DNA of 64,000 nucleotides, from positions 310,001 through 374,000 of the forward strand of contig NZ_NIHE01000002.1 in NCBI RefSeq assembly GCF_002806995.1, read 5' to 3'. A program made the position numbers and the translations under genes. Below, piece by piece: positions 25,351 to 35,490 of this stretch (position 1 is the first letter of the stretch; each line of letters begins with the position of its first letter). The notes below the pieces were generated by a model. That model was given only the letters and a program-made list of their open reading frames with translations. It made no database searches and had not been told where the DNA came from. The DNA is from Confluentibacter lentus (GTDB lineage Bacteria > Bacteroidota > Bacteroidia > Flavobacteriales > Flavobacteriaceae).

Positions 25351-26355
25351 CTACAATGTTGATCCGTTCTTTACGAAACTAGTCTTAATAATTCGAGTGG
25401 AAACATCAGTATCAGCATCATTTTTTTGTTGTAAGCGCTTAATTAATAACTGCACCGCATTGGCACCTATGTCTCTAGCATGCTGCCTTATACTTGTTAA
25501 TCTAGGAATGGAATGGTTAGCGATATAATTACTTGAAAACCCAATTACCGATACATCTTTAGGAACATGAAGTCCAATATTAATGGCCGTATTAATGGCT
25601 ATAACGCCAGATGCACTATCTGCAGCTATAACACCATCGACATGATTGGTCTCAAAAAATGCTTTAATTTTAAATTGAGAATCTTCCGTTTTGGATATTC
25701 TTAAAACTAAAGGATTTTGATTGCTGTTCTCCAATATCGCTTTATTATAACCTCTCTCTCTTAGCTTTCCAACACTTAAGTCATCAATGGTACTTATAAA
25801 ACCGATTTTAGTTCTTCCTTCAAGCAATAATAATTTAGTCGCATTATAAATGGCATCAAAATCGTCAACAATGACTTTATCACATAACACATCATGTGCC
25901 ACCCTATCAAACATAACAATTGGCAATCCTTGGCCTATGGCCTTCTTAAAATGTGCAACTTCATTTTTTATTTGGGTCTCTTGTGCAATCGATAATATAA
26001 AACCATCAACACTCCCATTAGCTAAAAGTTGCAGACTTTCCTTTTCCTTTTCAAGAGATTCGTTAGAAATACAGGTAATAATATTATAACCATATAATGC
26101 TGCTTCCATTTCAATTCCAAATAAAACTTTGGCTAGAAAATAATTCAATATATCTGGTATAATAACCCCTATGGTTTTGGTTTTATTTTGCTTTAAGCTC
26201 AAAGCTACCTTGTTAGGTTTGTAATTATAAAGCGCGGCAAGTTCTTTAACGCGCTTAATCGTATCTTCACCTATTTCTTCGCTATTATTAAGCGCTTTGG
26301 AAACGGTTGATATCGAAACATTTAATTCTTTGGCAAGTTGTTTAAGGGTAACCAT
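25351..26355 (-). CDS. LacI family transcriptional regulator
   Basis: A 334-residue regulator with an N-terminal LacI helix-turn-helix (TLKQLAKELNVSISTVSKALN), hinge helix (KPNKVALSLKQNKT) and a periplasmic-binding-protein-like ligand domain (TIGVIIPDI, GFILSIAQE, VIGFSSNY). Such proteins usually answer a sugar or nucleoside. It sits between the small lipoprotein and the LamG cargo gene. No SusC/SusD pair is near, so the effector cannot be predicted beyond a possible link to the neighbouring lactonase or LamG protein. Confidence 0.93.
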   Translation of the reverse strand: MVTLKQLAKELNVSISTVSKALNNSEEIGEDTIKRVKELAALYNYKPNKVALSLKQNKTKTIGVIIPDILNYFLAKVLFGIEMEAALYGYNIITCISNESLEKEKESLQLLANGSVDGFILSIAQETQIKNEVAHFKKAIGQGLPIVMFDRVAHDVLCDKVIVDDFDAIYNATKLLLLEGRTKIGFISTIDDLSVGKLRERGYNKAILENSNQNPLVLRISKTEDSQFKIKAFFETNHVDGVIAADSASGVIAINTAINIGLHVPKDVSVIGFSSNYIANHSIPRLTSIRQHARDIGANAVQLLIKRLQQKNDADTDVSTRIIKTSFVKNGSTL

Positions 26356-26385
26356 AATAGCATTAATAAAAAACCCTGTAATTTA

Positions 26386-26419
26386 CAAAATTACTGATAG
26401 CCTAGTATATTAGTAACAA
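26386..26419 (-). promoter_or_regulatory. Promoter of the LacI-type regulator gene
   Basis: CAAAATTA (26386-26393) reads TAATTTTG on the minus strand. A minus-strand TTG (26417-26419) lies 23 nt farther upstream. The -7 element is 30 nt from the ATG. Confidence 0.45.
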
Positions 26420-26550
26420 AGAAGTTGCAATTATGATTGAAATAAGTATTTTTTGATTAAAAAAAATGGCGCATATTATAAATATACGCCAACTTGCTAT
26501 TAATTATCTAAATTTTCAAGTGAAAATTTTGAAGGGTACAAATATCATAT

Positions 26551-26590
26551 TATCAAAAAAAATGTTATGTAACATTTGTTACATAACATT
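26551..26590 (-). terminator. Terminator of the LamG cargo gene
   Basis: A perfect 14-bp stem (26561-26574 with 26577-26590) around TT is followed on the minus strand by TTTTTTGATA. It is 40 nt past the stop codon of the 1577-residue gene. Confidence 0.7.
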
Positions 26591-26630
26591 AAATGATAAC
26601 GTTAAAGGTTAAAAAAATAGATTTAAATAA

Positions 26631-29600
26631 TTATTTTATAATTATTTTCTTGTTTATTACTCCATTAGCAGTCTTTAGTTTTACAATATGAATTCCCGAA
26701 CTAGGCGTTATTGGTATCGATACATCTTTTGATGAGTTAACTTTAATTATTTTTTTGTTCTGGCCAAGCATATTATATAAGCTGACTTCTGAAATATTAA
26801 CACTATGCTCGTTAATGATTTTTAATTCAGATATTTCTGCGTAATAAAATACTGATATTGTATTATCAATATCAACTTCGCTCGAAGCTTCCGTTGTGGA
26901 AGTTGCTTCACCTGGCCGAAATACGAGTTTAAATCTATCGTTATAGGTTCCAGGCTCTAAATAAATCTCAAATGGCTTATCAGTGAACTCAATCACTTCT
27001 TTGGTAACCTCGTCTTTAATATAAAGGTTTAGTTTTGAATCTATGTTTTCAAGTGAATCCACTTTAATTCGTACCATCCCAGCTTTTTTAACAATTAGAC
27101 CCATCGATAATTCTTGGGATTTATCAAAATCACCAACCCCTTGTATTACAAATTTACCCCCTTCAATAATCCAATACATGTCTTCTTGGTTAACATCAAC
27201 CATAAAAGCATCATAACCTATATCAAATTTATTAGATGCTTTTTCGCTTGTACCAAGCACAAGCTGTCTGTGATAGCCATGTGGGGAATCGTACATCAAT
27301 CGGATTATAGGATTATTGGCAGTAATTTGTTTATTAGTTTCGGTTCCCCTTTCTCTTGTCGCCGCTTTTCTTCTATCTGTTTGTTTTAAAAACAAAGATG
27401 TCGCTCCCTCTTCCATAGCAAAAACACGTTGGCTGTTTTTGAAAACGATATCCCCACCATTAACAGTAGCAATAGGAACCCCATTATCGTTATTAAAGCC
27501 TTCAATATTTGTTGACACAAAAAAACCTTGGTTTACAGGGATATATTGCCCTGGAATTTTTGACCCAGTTGATAAATTAGCATCAATTCTTGTATCATTC
27601 GAAATGGCAACTGCTCCTCCAATTAAACTGTATGTTGCATAACCACCTACATAATCTTTTAACACATGGGAGTTTTGTTCTCCAAAATGATCCCAAAAAT
27701 ACAATGCGCCGTTGATAACGGTTCCATTGGTATTGTTTCCGCCATCCGCTACACTTAAATTGTCCAGTATAAACTTTGTAGCATCTATGGCCGAAGGATA
27801 TGGGTTACCTATAAGCCTGTCAACTTCTCCAGAGCTATTATTCAACGGCAAGGTAATATCTCCATTGTTTGGCAAACCTTTAAACACATAGTTTTGATTA
27901 TTTGTAATCAATGTTGATCCGGACGTACCTTTCATTGTAAACCCTTCTCCAGGTAGCAAAGAGCTAATCTGGTTTATCTTTGTCCATGAACTATAACTAT
28001 CGCTTGGTCCATAAAATTTATACAACCAATAAGTGCTTATCGTTTTGGGTGTTGATGGCGTATTTGAGTCGGCCGCAAATGCCGATGTGCTAAACGTTAA
28101 TTGTTGATAGGCTGATGATGTTGTACCATCATTTAGAAAATCAGTTAATGAAGTACTTGCATTTATACTTGGCACACCTATGCCCCTACTTCCCGAATCC
28201 CCAGCTATGGGACCAACAGAAGATGACCAATAATTGTAGTTAAATGAATTTGCCGTACCCTGTTGATCTCTTTCTATATAGCCTCCACTATCGGCATCTA
28301 TAATACTTCCTTCGGGCTGTAAAAGTTGTGATTCACCTTCTAAATCTATAATACCATCAAGCTCTAAATAATTAGTTATGGTCAAACTGTGTCCTGTACC
28401 TGTGCCTGTAGCGATATTTGTAGTACCACTCATAGTTAGAGTTCCTGTTTCTAAAATCAAACCAGAAACCGTGATATCCCTATTTCCAGAACTCACATTA
28501 TTGGTTAATTCAATAATATTCCAATCAATAAGAGTAACCCCATCTATGCCAATAGTATTTGGAATATATATATCACTGTTATTTAACCAAGTGGTAGCTG
28601 TATCCCAACTACTATCTCCATTTGTTTCGTAAGGCAGTGGTGCCGTTACAATTTGGGAACCTGTAATATTCTGTGGTATGCCATCAACACCAGAACTAGA
28701 ACTATCAAATGCCGTATTGGAGTCTAAAGGATAATACCCTATTAAATTGGCCCATAACAATCCTCCAGATATATTAAGTTTGGTTACTGATCCTTGAACA
28801 TTTATACTATTTTGTTGAATGTGTTGATTCATCATTTCCCTAATTTGAACTTCGCTTAAGGCTACATCCCAAATACGGACTTCTTGTATAGCTCCATCAA
28901 AATAATTCATTTGGGTAGGTGAGGTAGAGAAATTTCGTGTGTCTGCACCAATTAAAAAATCATTTGTTGTATTAACTGGGGCTGAGAGTGGTGATACCGA
29001 AACAACTTCAATGCCATCAATAAACATCTTAACAATAGCCCCGTCGAAAGTAACGGAAACATAGTGCCATTCATTATTTGGAATGGCATAAGGGGATGTG
29101 ATATTTACAACCTCATTGTTTGAGTTATCATACCATATTAAATTTGGAAAATTATTTTTTAAACTTAAATGATATCCTGTTCTTAAAGAAGCATCTATAT
29201 TACCTTTTGAAAGTATCGTTCCTGTTGCTACGGTCGATTCTTGGAACACCCAAGATTCCAACGAAAATGAGCCTGTTAAATCATGATTATCTGCAAAATC
29301 AACATATTCATTTGTCCCATTAAAATTAATTAAGTAATCAATAATATTGATGGTATAATCTTCAACTTCACCGTCATAACCTGCATCACAACTCAAGGGA
29401 TAAGTCCAGTACCTTGTAGCAACGCGCATGCGTGTTGAACCTATAACGGCACCCGCAGGAGGTGTAATGGCCATAGGCGAATTGGATGTAGGCTGGTCAA
29501 CAACATTTGTTGCAAATCCCATATCGTACTCTTCTTCTGAATCATTAAAATCGCCATCTCTATTCCAATCTATCCATACTTTTGTATAAACGGTATAATT

Positions 29601-31364
29601 ACCATCAGTATTAACTCTTACTGTTAAGTTATGTGTTGAGCTTTTATATATGTTGGTAGATAAACCCGTAAAGTCTTCATATGCATTATCCTTTGGTATT
29701 TCGTTGTCTGCGTTGTTAATGGTATTAAAGGACACATAAGTTACACTAGTATCCCAAGAGGTATTTCCTTCAGAATCACAATAATCACCAACTCCTTGTA
29801 TGGTAAATGTATATGGGTTTTCGTCAGAATCATTATTTGCAATGGATATGGTCGCTGTATGAATTCCAACAGTTGTGGGGTCATAAGTAATGGTAAATGT
29901 TGTACTACCTCCAGAAGAAATTGTAGCACTTGGACTTGCTGTTAATGTAAAATCGGCAGTAGCTCCCGTTATGGTAATATATGGACTTGGATCCGTTAAA
30001 TTTACATCCATACTCCCTATATTTTGAATTGTAAATGTATGGGAAACTGAACCAGAAGATGTTAAAACGCCTCCAAAATCGGTGTCATCTGATGCAGATA
30101 TGTCCATATTTCCATCAGGAATATCAATGCCATTTCCGATTATATTAATTTCTGGCCCAACAATAAGGGTTTGCAATGCACTTAAATCTACAATTTGTAT
30201 TTCATGTGACAACATACTATTATTTCTATGGGACCAATGAGCCGCTTGGGTCGTGGATTTTAAATAATAATTTCGCCAACCTCTACCATATTGATTTCCA
30301 TTACCACTTGTTGAAGTAAAACCTACAACAAAAGCCTGATTTATATCTGAAAGTCCTGCACTAGAGATGTTTATGGTAGTTTCCCCAGCATCGTCTGAGT
30401 TATTTTGAAAACGAGTTACATTTAAACCCGTATTAACCAAAACATGAACAAAATGCCTATTGCTTCCAGCAGAATCATGATCACCATGAAAAGACCAATC
30501 AACCGTCTGATTATTGCTTCCTGGATTCATTAATGGCCATAAATCGGCAATGGCATCATTAACGCCACTAGCATTCGTATCCGCTCTAAAATGACTAAAG
30601 ATAACAGCATCACTCCATGAAGGCACATTGGTTGCCGTTCCTGTACCATCTGATCCATTTCTTATAGTTATGGAACCAGTATCAGAATTTGTATTACCAG
30701 AATCACCATGTAAAACAGTCCAATTACTTCCCGTAAATTCAACTAAAGTAATATAAACTGTAACGTTATTACCGTTTGAACCTTTTTGCACCCTTAATGT
30801 TGTCGCATTTTCCAAATATGCTATAGCAGTACCAGAATCAGCATCTTGAGATGTAGCATTATTCATTATACCTGTAATGAAAGGAATACATTTGTTAGCG
30901 TTGGTTATGCCTGTTAATGCTTGGGTTACACTATTAGTTGTTCCGTTTAAACTAACAGCATATCTACCTCTTACAATAAGCTCATTACCTCCTCCACTAG
31001 GCCCAATATACTCCCAAATAGAAGTATTGAAGCGCATATCTCTATTCACTGAATTTATTTCCCTATAGTAACTTAGCATATTAACACTTGTGAGTTGCCT
31101 AGCCCCAGCCATATCGTCACCATGATGATTTCCAGAATTAATTGGAGGGCCAGCATGTGTTTTACGATTGCTATTGGCCAACTCTATGGCATTGTTTAAA
31201 GAGCCTACTGGAGTAAATGTTGTATTCGTTCCTCCAATTCTTGGCACATCGTCTTGGATATGTTGTACTTTAAAGTCAGGGGTCTGAGAGTAGGCATTGG
31301 ATACACCTATTAAAAACCATAACAACATTATTCTAAAATAATGTAGGATAATGAAATGTTTCAT
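26631..31364 (-). CDS. Large T9SS cargo surface protein with choice-of-anchor D, GEVED and LamG domains
   Basis: A 1577-residue secreted protein with a signal peptide ending SNAYSQ. The first 400 residues are Gly/Ser/Asn-rich and not recognised. A choice-of-anchor D repeat (about 405-525) follows, then a GEVED-type domain (about 530-680; DWNRDGDFND and DGEVEDYTINI). A LamG/concanavalin-like domain (about 685-840; YVDFADNHDLTGSFSLESWV) and a long beta-rich region come next. The last 75 residues form a T9SS type A sorting signal (VSLYNMLGQ, SGIHIVKLKT, KKIIIK). It would be exported by T9SS and anchored or released at the cell surface. LamG suggests carbohydrate or matrix binding. Confidence 0.85.
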   Translation of the reverse strand: MKHFIILHYFRIMLLWFLIGVSNAYSQTPDFKVQHIQDDVPRIGGTNTTFTPVGSLNNAIELANSNRKTHAGPPINSGNHHGDDMAGARQLTSVNMLSYYREINSVNRDMRFNTSIWEYIGPSGGGNELIVRGRYAVSLNGTTNSVTQALTGITNANKCIPFITGIMNNATSQDADSGTAIAYLENATTLRVQKGSNGNNVTVYITLVEFTGSNWTVLHGDSGNTNSDTGSITIRNGSDGTGTATNVPSWSDAVIFSHFRADTNASGVNDAIADLWPLMNPGSNNQTVDWSFHGDHDSAGSNRHFVHVLVNTGLNVTRFQNNSDDAGETTINISSAGLSDINQAFVVGFTSTSGNGNQYGRGWRNYYLKSTTQAAHWSHRNNSMLSHEIQIVDLSALQTLIVGPEINIIGNGIDIPDGNMDISASDDTDFGGVLTSSGSVSHTFTIQNIGSMDVNLTDPSPYITITGATADFTLTASPSATISSGGSTTFTITYDPTTVGIHTATISIANNDSDENPYTFTIQGVGDYCDSEGNTSWDTSVTYVSFNTINNADNEIPKDNAYEDFTGLSTNIYKSSTHNLTVRVNTDGNYTVYTKVWIDWNRDGDFNDSEEEYDMGFATNVVDQPTSNSPMAITPPAGAVIGSTRMRVATRYWTYPLSCDAGYDGEVEDYTINIIDYLINFNGTNEYVDFADNHDLTGSFSLESWVFQESTVATGTILSKGNIDASLRTGYHLSLKNNFPNLIWYDNSNNEVVNITSPYAIPNNEWHYVSVTFDGAIVKMFIDGIEVVSVSPLSAPVNTTNDFLIGADTRNFSTSPTQMNYFDGAIQEVRIWDVALSEVQIREMMNQHIQQNSINVQGSVTKLNISGGLLWANLIGYYPLDSNTAFDSSSSGVDGIPQNITGSQIVTAPLPYETNGDSSWDTATTWLNNSDIYIPNTIGIDGVTLIDWNIIELTNNVSSGNRDITVSGLILETGTLTMSGTTNIATGTGTGHSLTITNYLELDGIIDLEGESQLLQPEGSIIDADSGGYIERDQQGTANSFNYNYWSSSVGPIAGDSGSRGIGVPSINASTSLTDFLNDGTTSSAYQQLTFSTSAFAADSNTPSTPKTISTYWLYKFYGPSDSYSSWTKINQISSLLPGEGFTMKGTSGSTLITNNQNYVFKGLPNNGDITLPLNNSSGEVDRLIGNPYPSAIDATKFILDNLSVADGGNNTNGTVINGALYFWDHFGEQNSHVLKDYVGGYATYSLIGGAVAISNDTRIDANLSTGSKIPGQYIPVNQGFFVSTNIEGFNNDNGVPIATVNGGDIVFKNSQRVFAMEEGATSLFLKQTDRRKAATRERGTETNKQITANNPIIRLMYDSPHGYHRQLVLGTSEKASNKFDIGYDAFMVDVNQEDMYWIIEGGKFVIQGVGDFDKSQELSMGLIVKKAGMVRIKVDSLENIDSKLNLYIKDEVTKEVIEFTDKPFEIYLEPGTYNDRFKLVFRPGEATSTTEASSEVDIDNTISVFYYAEISELKIINEHSVNISEVSLYNMLGQNKKIIKVNSSKDVSIPITPSSGIHIVKLKTANGVINKKIIIK

Positions 31365-31377
31365 CGAGAGATTTATA

Positions 31378-31649
31378 GCATTTTACATTTCAAAAATAAA
31401 ATTAATTTTTAAAATAAACGATTAAAAGCAAAATAATACGATAAAATACAAATTATTTACCGTTCATCGATAAAATAGTTAGATTTATTATAATCTTGTA
31501 TGAAAAAACTGTTTACATATTGAGTAACTACAATCAAAATGGTACATTTAAATAAAAATCTCTATTCATTAAAAATTTTTATCGCATAACAAATAAGAAT
31601 ATAAACACTTTTGTAAAATTCTAACACTAAAATTTATTAGTTTTATTGC
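31378..31649. promoter_or_regulatory. Divergent intergenic region with -7 element and CGAT repeats
   Basis: CAAAAATA (31391-31398) reads TATTTTTG on the minus strand, a -7 for the LamG gene 27 nt from its start. Three words CGATTAAAAG (31419), CGATAAAATA (31439) and CGATAAAATA (31468) resemble the array at 25215-25297. No gene is seen here. No clear plus-strand promoter for the lactonase gene was found. Confidence 0.35.
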
Positions 31650-31670
31650 TTGAAACTTATAGATAAAAAA

Positions 31671-32582
31671 ATGATTAAACTAAAATTCGCAACACCGATT
31701 GCCTTATCGCTTTTACTTAATTGCTTTGCTCAATCTGAAAAAAAAGAATCAATAATTGCCCCTAATGCAACATTAGAATTGGTTAAATCTGACTATAAAT
31801 TTGCATTTACAGAAGGGCCTTCCGTTAATAAAAAAGGTCATGTTTATTTTTCAGATCAACCTGAAAACAAAATTTATATTTGGGACGAAAAAAAAGGGGT
31901 TTCTTTATACACGGATAACGCCGAAAGAGCTAATGGTCTTTCATTTGACAATAAAGGAATATTATATGCTTGTGCAGAAGAAAATAATCAAATAGGTTTT
32001 TTTGATAAAAACAAAAATTTTCATATTGTTTTTGAAAATTTCGATGGCAAACATCTTAATGGACCAAATGACTTATGGATATCCCCTAAGCATGGAATAT
32101 ATTTTACAGATCCTTATTGGCAAAGACCTTTTTGGGACAAAGACCATAAAGAAATACAAGATACAAAGGGAGTTTACTATTTATGTCCTAAAGGTGACAT
32201 ATACAGAGTTTTAGACGATTACCGAATCCCTAATGGTATTATTGGAACTCCCGACGGAAGAACACTTTATGTTGCGGATATGGGAGCAAGGCAAACTTTC
32301 AAGTATGATATTCTGCCAAATGGTTTGTTATCCAATAAAACTTTGTTTGCCAAATACGGTAGTGATGGAATGACCATTGACAATAAAGGAAACATATACT
32401 TTACTACTGCAAACAAAGTAATAATTGTTAGTCCTAACGGGGAAACATTAGAAGAAATCACCATTCCAGAAGCACCAACCAATGTTTGTTTTGGTGGTAA
32501 AAAACGAAATATTCTTTTTATTACATCAAGAACTACTAATTACACCTTAAAAATGAATGTAAAAGGTGTAGACAAGGCATAA
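31671..32582 (+). CDS. SMP-30/gluconolactonase family protein
   Basis: A 303-residue protein with an export signal (lipobox-like LLLNC, Cys18) and a six-bladed propeller of the SMP-30/gluconolaconase family. Metal-site motifs are FTEGPSVN, the NGPNDLWISP segment and the IPNGIIGTPDGRTLYVADM region. It would hydrolyse a sugar lactone in the periplasm. The ATG at 31671 is preferred over TTG at 31650 because it opens the signal peptide with basic residues (MIKLK). It is divergent from the LamG cargo gene. Confidence 0.88.
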   Translation: MIKLKFATPIALSLLLNCFAQSEKKESIIAPNATLELVKSDYKFAFTEGPSVNKKGHVYFSDQPENKIYIWDEKKGVSLYTDNAERANGLSFDNKGILYACAEENNQIGFFDKNKNFHIVFENFDGKHLNGPNDLWISPKHGIYFTDPYWQRPFWDKDHKEIQDTKGVYYLCPKGDIYRVLDDYRIPNGIIGTPDGRTLYVADMGARQTFKYDILPNGLLSNKTLFAKYGSDGMTIDNKGNIYFTTANKVIIVSPNGETLEEITIPEAPTNVCFGGKKRNILFITSRTTNYTLKMNVKGVDKA

Positions 32583-32634
32583 ATTAAAAGATTATAATTT
32601 TTAATTTAGTTATTCGTTTATAAATAAAAAAGCC

Positions 32635-33591
32635 ATGCGAAAATGTATACTTATTGCTATTATATTTCCTTTACTATCTTTTGGTCAAGCAAATAAGTTA
32701 TTAAGACAAGGCTTAAAGTCAACAAATTTTAATGAGCAAATCGAACTCTTTACCCAAGTCATTCAATTAGAACCCAAAAATCTGGATGCTTATTTTTATA
32801 GAGGTCTTGCAAAATATAATCTAGGTGAATACAATGGGGCTATCTTAGATTATACAAAAGTCATATTTTACAAACCAGATGCCGATACTTATTATAATAG
32901 GGGCAATTGTAAATTTGCTTTACAAGATTATCAAGGAGCAAAAGAAGATTACACCAAAGCATTGGAATTAAACAAACAACTTTTGGAAGCTATTTATAAT
33001 TTAGCACTAACAAAAGTTTATTTAGGAGAATTTAAGGATGCCATTACCGATTTTGATAAAATTACCAATATGTTCCCTGGTGATGCTAATGTTTATAACC
33101 AAAAAGGAATGGCCTACATGCAACTTAAAGATTACAAAGAAGCCTTTAACAACTTTGCGAATAGCATTTTATTAAATCCAGATAGCAATGCCTTTTACAC
33201 TCGTGGCATCGCACTGCTAAGTATTAATTATTATAAAGAAGCCCAAGCCGATTTTTATAAGGCCATAGAACTTGATAAAAATAATTTACCATGTTATTTT
33301 TACGTAGGTGTAACCCATCTTTTTATGGGAGAATTTATTCCTGCCGTTACAGCTTTTACAGAATCTATTAAATTTGATGCTTTAGACTTTGATGCATATC
33401 TAGGATTAGCAATGACACAATACAAGGCCAATGATAAATTACAAGCCAAGATAAATTTTCAGAAGGCAAAAAACATTATAAGTCCGAATACGCCCAATGA
33501 TAATAGTGCTGAAGTATTTAGTAACACCTATTGGTATAAAAATCAATCTTTCTATTTTAATGATATTTTTAAAGAACTAAATACTTTGTAA
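32635..33591 (+). CDS. TPR repeat protein
   Basis: A 318-residue protein with a short signal peptide (ending LLSFGQ) followed by about seven TPR units (for example LDAYFYRGLAKYNLGEYNGA and ADTYYNRGNCKFALQDYQGA). The last 40 residues are not TPR. It is likely periplasmic and mediates protein contacts. It is convergent with rsmG with a 7-nt gap. The partner is unknown. Confidence 0.8.
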   Translation: MRKCILIAIIFPLLSFGQANKLLRQGLKSTNFNEQIELFTQVIQLEPKNLDAYFYRGLAKYNLGEYNGAILDYTKVIFYKPDADTYYNRGNCKFALQDYQGAKEDYTKALELNKQLLEAIYNLALTKVYLGEFKDAITDFDKITNMFPGDANVYNQKGMAYMQLKDYKEAFNNFANSILLNPDSNAFYTRGIALLSINYYKEAQADFYKAIELDKNNLPCYFYVGVTHLFMGEFIPAVTAFTESIKFDALDFDAYLGLAMTQYKANDKLQAKINFQKAKNIISPNTPNDNSAEVFSNTYWYKNQSFYFNDIFKELNTL

Positions 33592-33598
33592 TACACTT

Positions 33599-34228
33599 TT
33601 ATCCTTTGAATTTTAAAGGCAGGTACACTAGTTTTTTGGTTTTATAAAATTCTTCAGAAAAGTAATCACTTAAATTAAAAATCTGAATGTTTCTATAATC
33701 TTTTAGTTCATCTTCTAAGTCGCCGCCCTTCAAATATAAAATACCGTTTTTAATGACATGTTTTTGTTCTTTAGCTATTTTTTCTTTTGTCCAATGAACA
33801 AAAGTTGGCATAGCTGCTACGGCCCTACTAATTATAAAGTCATAATTGTCATTAATATCTTCAACACGACTATTGGTTGTTTTTACGTTTTTCAAGTCCA
33901 ATCCTTCAACAACCTCGTCAACAACCTTAATTTTTTTTGCAATGCTATCAACCAAATGAAAAGAACATTCTGGAAACAAAATGGCTAGTGGAATACCAGG
34001 AAAACCGCCACCAGTACCCACATCTAAAATCTTGCTTCCATCATTAAAACTGATGAATTTAGCAATGGCCAACGAATGTAAAACATGCCGCAAATAAAGC
34101 TCATCAATATCTTTTCTTGAAACCACATTGATTTTTAAATTCCAATCTTCATAAAGCGACTGTAATACTCTGAATTTGGTTATTTGGTCATCGGTAAGAT
34201 GTGGGAAATATTTTAAAATAAGCTCCAT
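33599..34228 (-). CDS. rsmG: 16S rRNA (guanine(527)-N7)-methyltransferase RsmG
   Basis: A 209-residue methyltransferase acting on the 530 loop of 16S rRNA. The SAM-binding motif ILDVGTGGGFPGIPLAILFP is complete. The NVVSRKDIDELYLRHVLHSL region and the FIISRAVAAM segment are typical. Length is normal. Loss of rsmG gives low-level streptomycin resistance in other bacteria, and nothing here suggests it is broken. Confidence 0.95.
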   Translation of the reverse strand: MELILKYFPHLTDDQITKFRVLQSLYEDWNLKINVVSRKDIDELYLRHVLHSLAIAKFISFNDGSKILDVGTGGGFPGIPLAILFPECSFHLVDSIAKKIKVVDEVVEGLDLKNVKTTNSRVEDINDNYDFIISRAVAAMPTFVHWTKEKIAKEQKHVIKNGILYLKGGDLEDELKDYRNIQIFNLSDYFSEEFYKTKKLVYLPLKFKG

Positions 34229-34292
34229 TTACTTCAAATTTTCAGCAAAAATATACTTTTTACAATCATAAATTTAATAAAAAACGTTATTA

Positions 34293-34319
34293 GTATAAAC
34301 TGGTTTATACCTATCTTTG
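34293..34319 (+). promoter_or_regulatory. Desaturase promoter with overlapping palindrome
   Basis: TATCTTTG (34312-34319) matches the TAnnTTTG element, 50 nt before the ATG. Directly upstream is a perfect 8-bp dyad GTATAAAC-TG-GTTTATAC (34293-34310) filling the -33 to -7 spacer, where a repressor or activator would sit. No TTG at -33 is seen, which fits regulated expression. Confidence 0.5.
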
Positions 34320-34369
34320 CATCGCCTATGGTATAACGCCAAAACTGAATATCATATTAAATTAATAGC

Positions 34370-35470
34370 ATGAGTAAACAAGCACTTTCATTTTCAAGAA
34401 CAGATTCTGCAAATTTTTTTAGAACGCTTAACAAACGTGTTAATGATTATTTTAAAGAGAATAACATAAAACGTACTGGAAATTGGAAAATTTGGGTAAA
34501 AACCATTGTTATGTTTTCGCTGTTTTTAACTCCTTACTTTTTATTATTAACATTAAACATCCCTGGGTGGGCGCAATTATTATTGACCATTGTAATGGGT
34601 ATTGGCATGGCAGGTGTTGGCATGAATGTGATGCACGATGGCAACCATGGCTCTTTTTCTAATAAAGATTGGATAAACCGTTTGATGGGAAGCAGCATTT
34701 ACATTCTTGCTGGAAACACTTATAACTGGAAAGTACAACATAATGTTTTACACCACACATATACCAATATTCATGGACATGATGAAGATTTAGACGCTGG
34801 GCGTATTTTACGTTTTACCGAACATTCTGAATGGAAATGGCACCATAGATTTCAACATTATTATTCCGTTTTATTATATGGTTTATTGACCATTAACTGG
34901 GCTATTACTACTGATTTTATGCAAATGAAGCGTTATATGAAACGTAAACTTTCATATGGCAAATTCCCTAACCCGACTTGGAACTGGAGCAAACTTGTCA
35001 TTTCAAAAGTGATTTATGTGAGTATTTGGATTGTTATCCCTATGCTTATTTTAAATATTGCCTGGTGGAAAATACTAATCGGCTTTTTTATAATGCATTA
35101 CACAGCTGGCTTGATTTTGAGTGTAGTGTTCCAATTAGCACATGTAATGGAAGAGGCCGAAATGCCTTTACCTGAAGCCGATGGCACCATGAAAAATACT
35201 TGGGCAGTGCACCAGCTTAAAACAACCATTAACTTCAGTACAAAAAATAAAGTCGTCAATTGGTTTACTGGCGGTTTAAACCATCAGGTAGAACATCATA
35301 TTTTTCCAAATATTAGCCATGTTCATTATACTAAAATATCTAAAATAGTTAAGGAAACAGCTAAAGAATTCGACTTACCATATAACGAATATAAAACAAC
35401 CCGTAAAGCCATTGTAGCCCATTTTAAACACCTAAGGGACATGGGCATGAAACCAGCTTTACAAGTCTAA
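34370..35470 (+). CDS. Membrane fatty acid desaturase (acyl-CoA/lipid type)
   Basis: A 366-residue di-iron desaturase. The three histidine boxes are present: HDGNHGSFS, HNVLHHTYTN and the C-terminal HQVEHHIFP, with several membrane helices between them. It introduces a double bond in membrane lipid acyl chains, most likely for fluidity. The QVEHH third box with Gln resembles front-end desaturases, but a fused cytochrome b5 domain is absent, so regiospecificity is open. The aminotransferase gene starts 20 nt downstream and may be co-transcribed. Confidence 0.92.
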   Translation: MSKQALSFSRTDSANFFRTLNKRVNDYFKENNIKRTGNWKIWVKTIVMFSLFLTPYFLLLTLNIPGWAQLLLTIVMGIGMAGVGMNVMHDGNHGSFSNKDWINRLMGSSIYILAGNTYNWKVQHNVLHHTYTNIHGHDEDLDAGRILRFTEHSEWKWHHRFQHYYSVLLYGLLTINWAITTDFMQMKRYMKRKLSYGKFPNPTWNWSKLVISKVIYVSIWIVIPMLILNIAWWKILIGFFIMHYTAGLILSVVFQLAHVMEEAEMPLPEADGTMKNTWAVHQLKTTINFSTKNKVVNWFTGGLNHQVEHHIFPNISHVHYTKISKIVKETAKEFDLPYNEYKTTRKAIVAHFKHLRDMGMKPALQV

Positions 35471-35490
35471 CCAATATTATTATTTATTAA

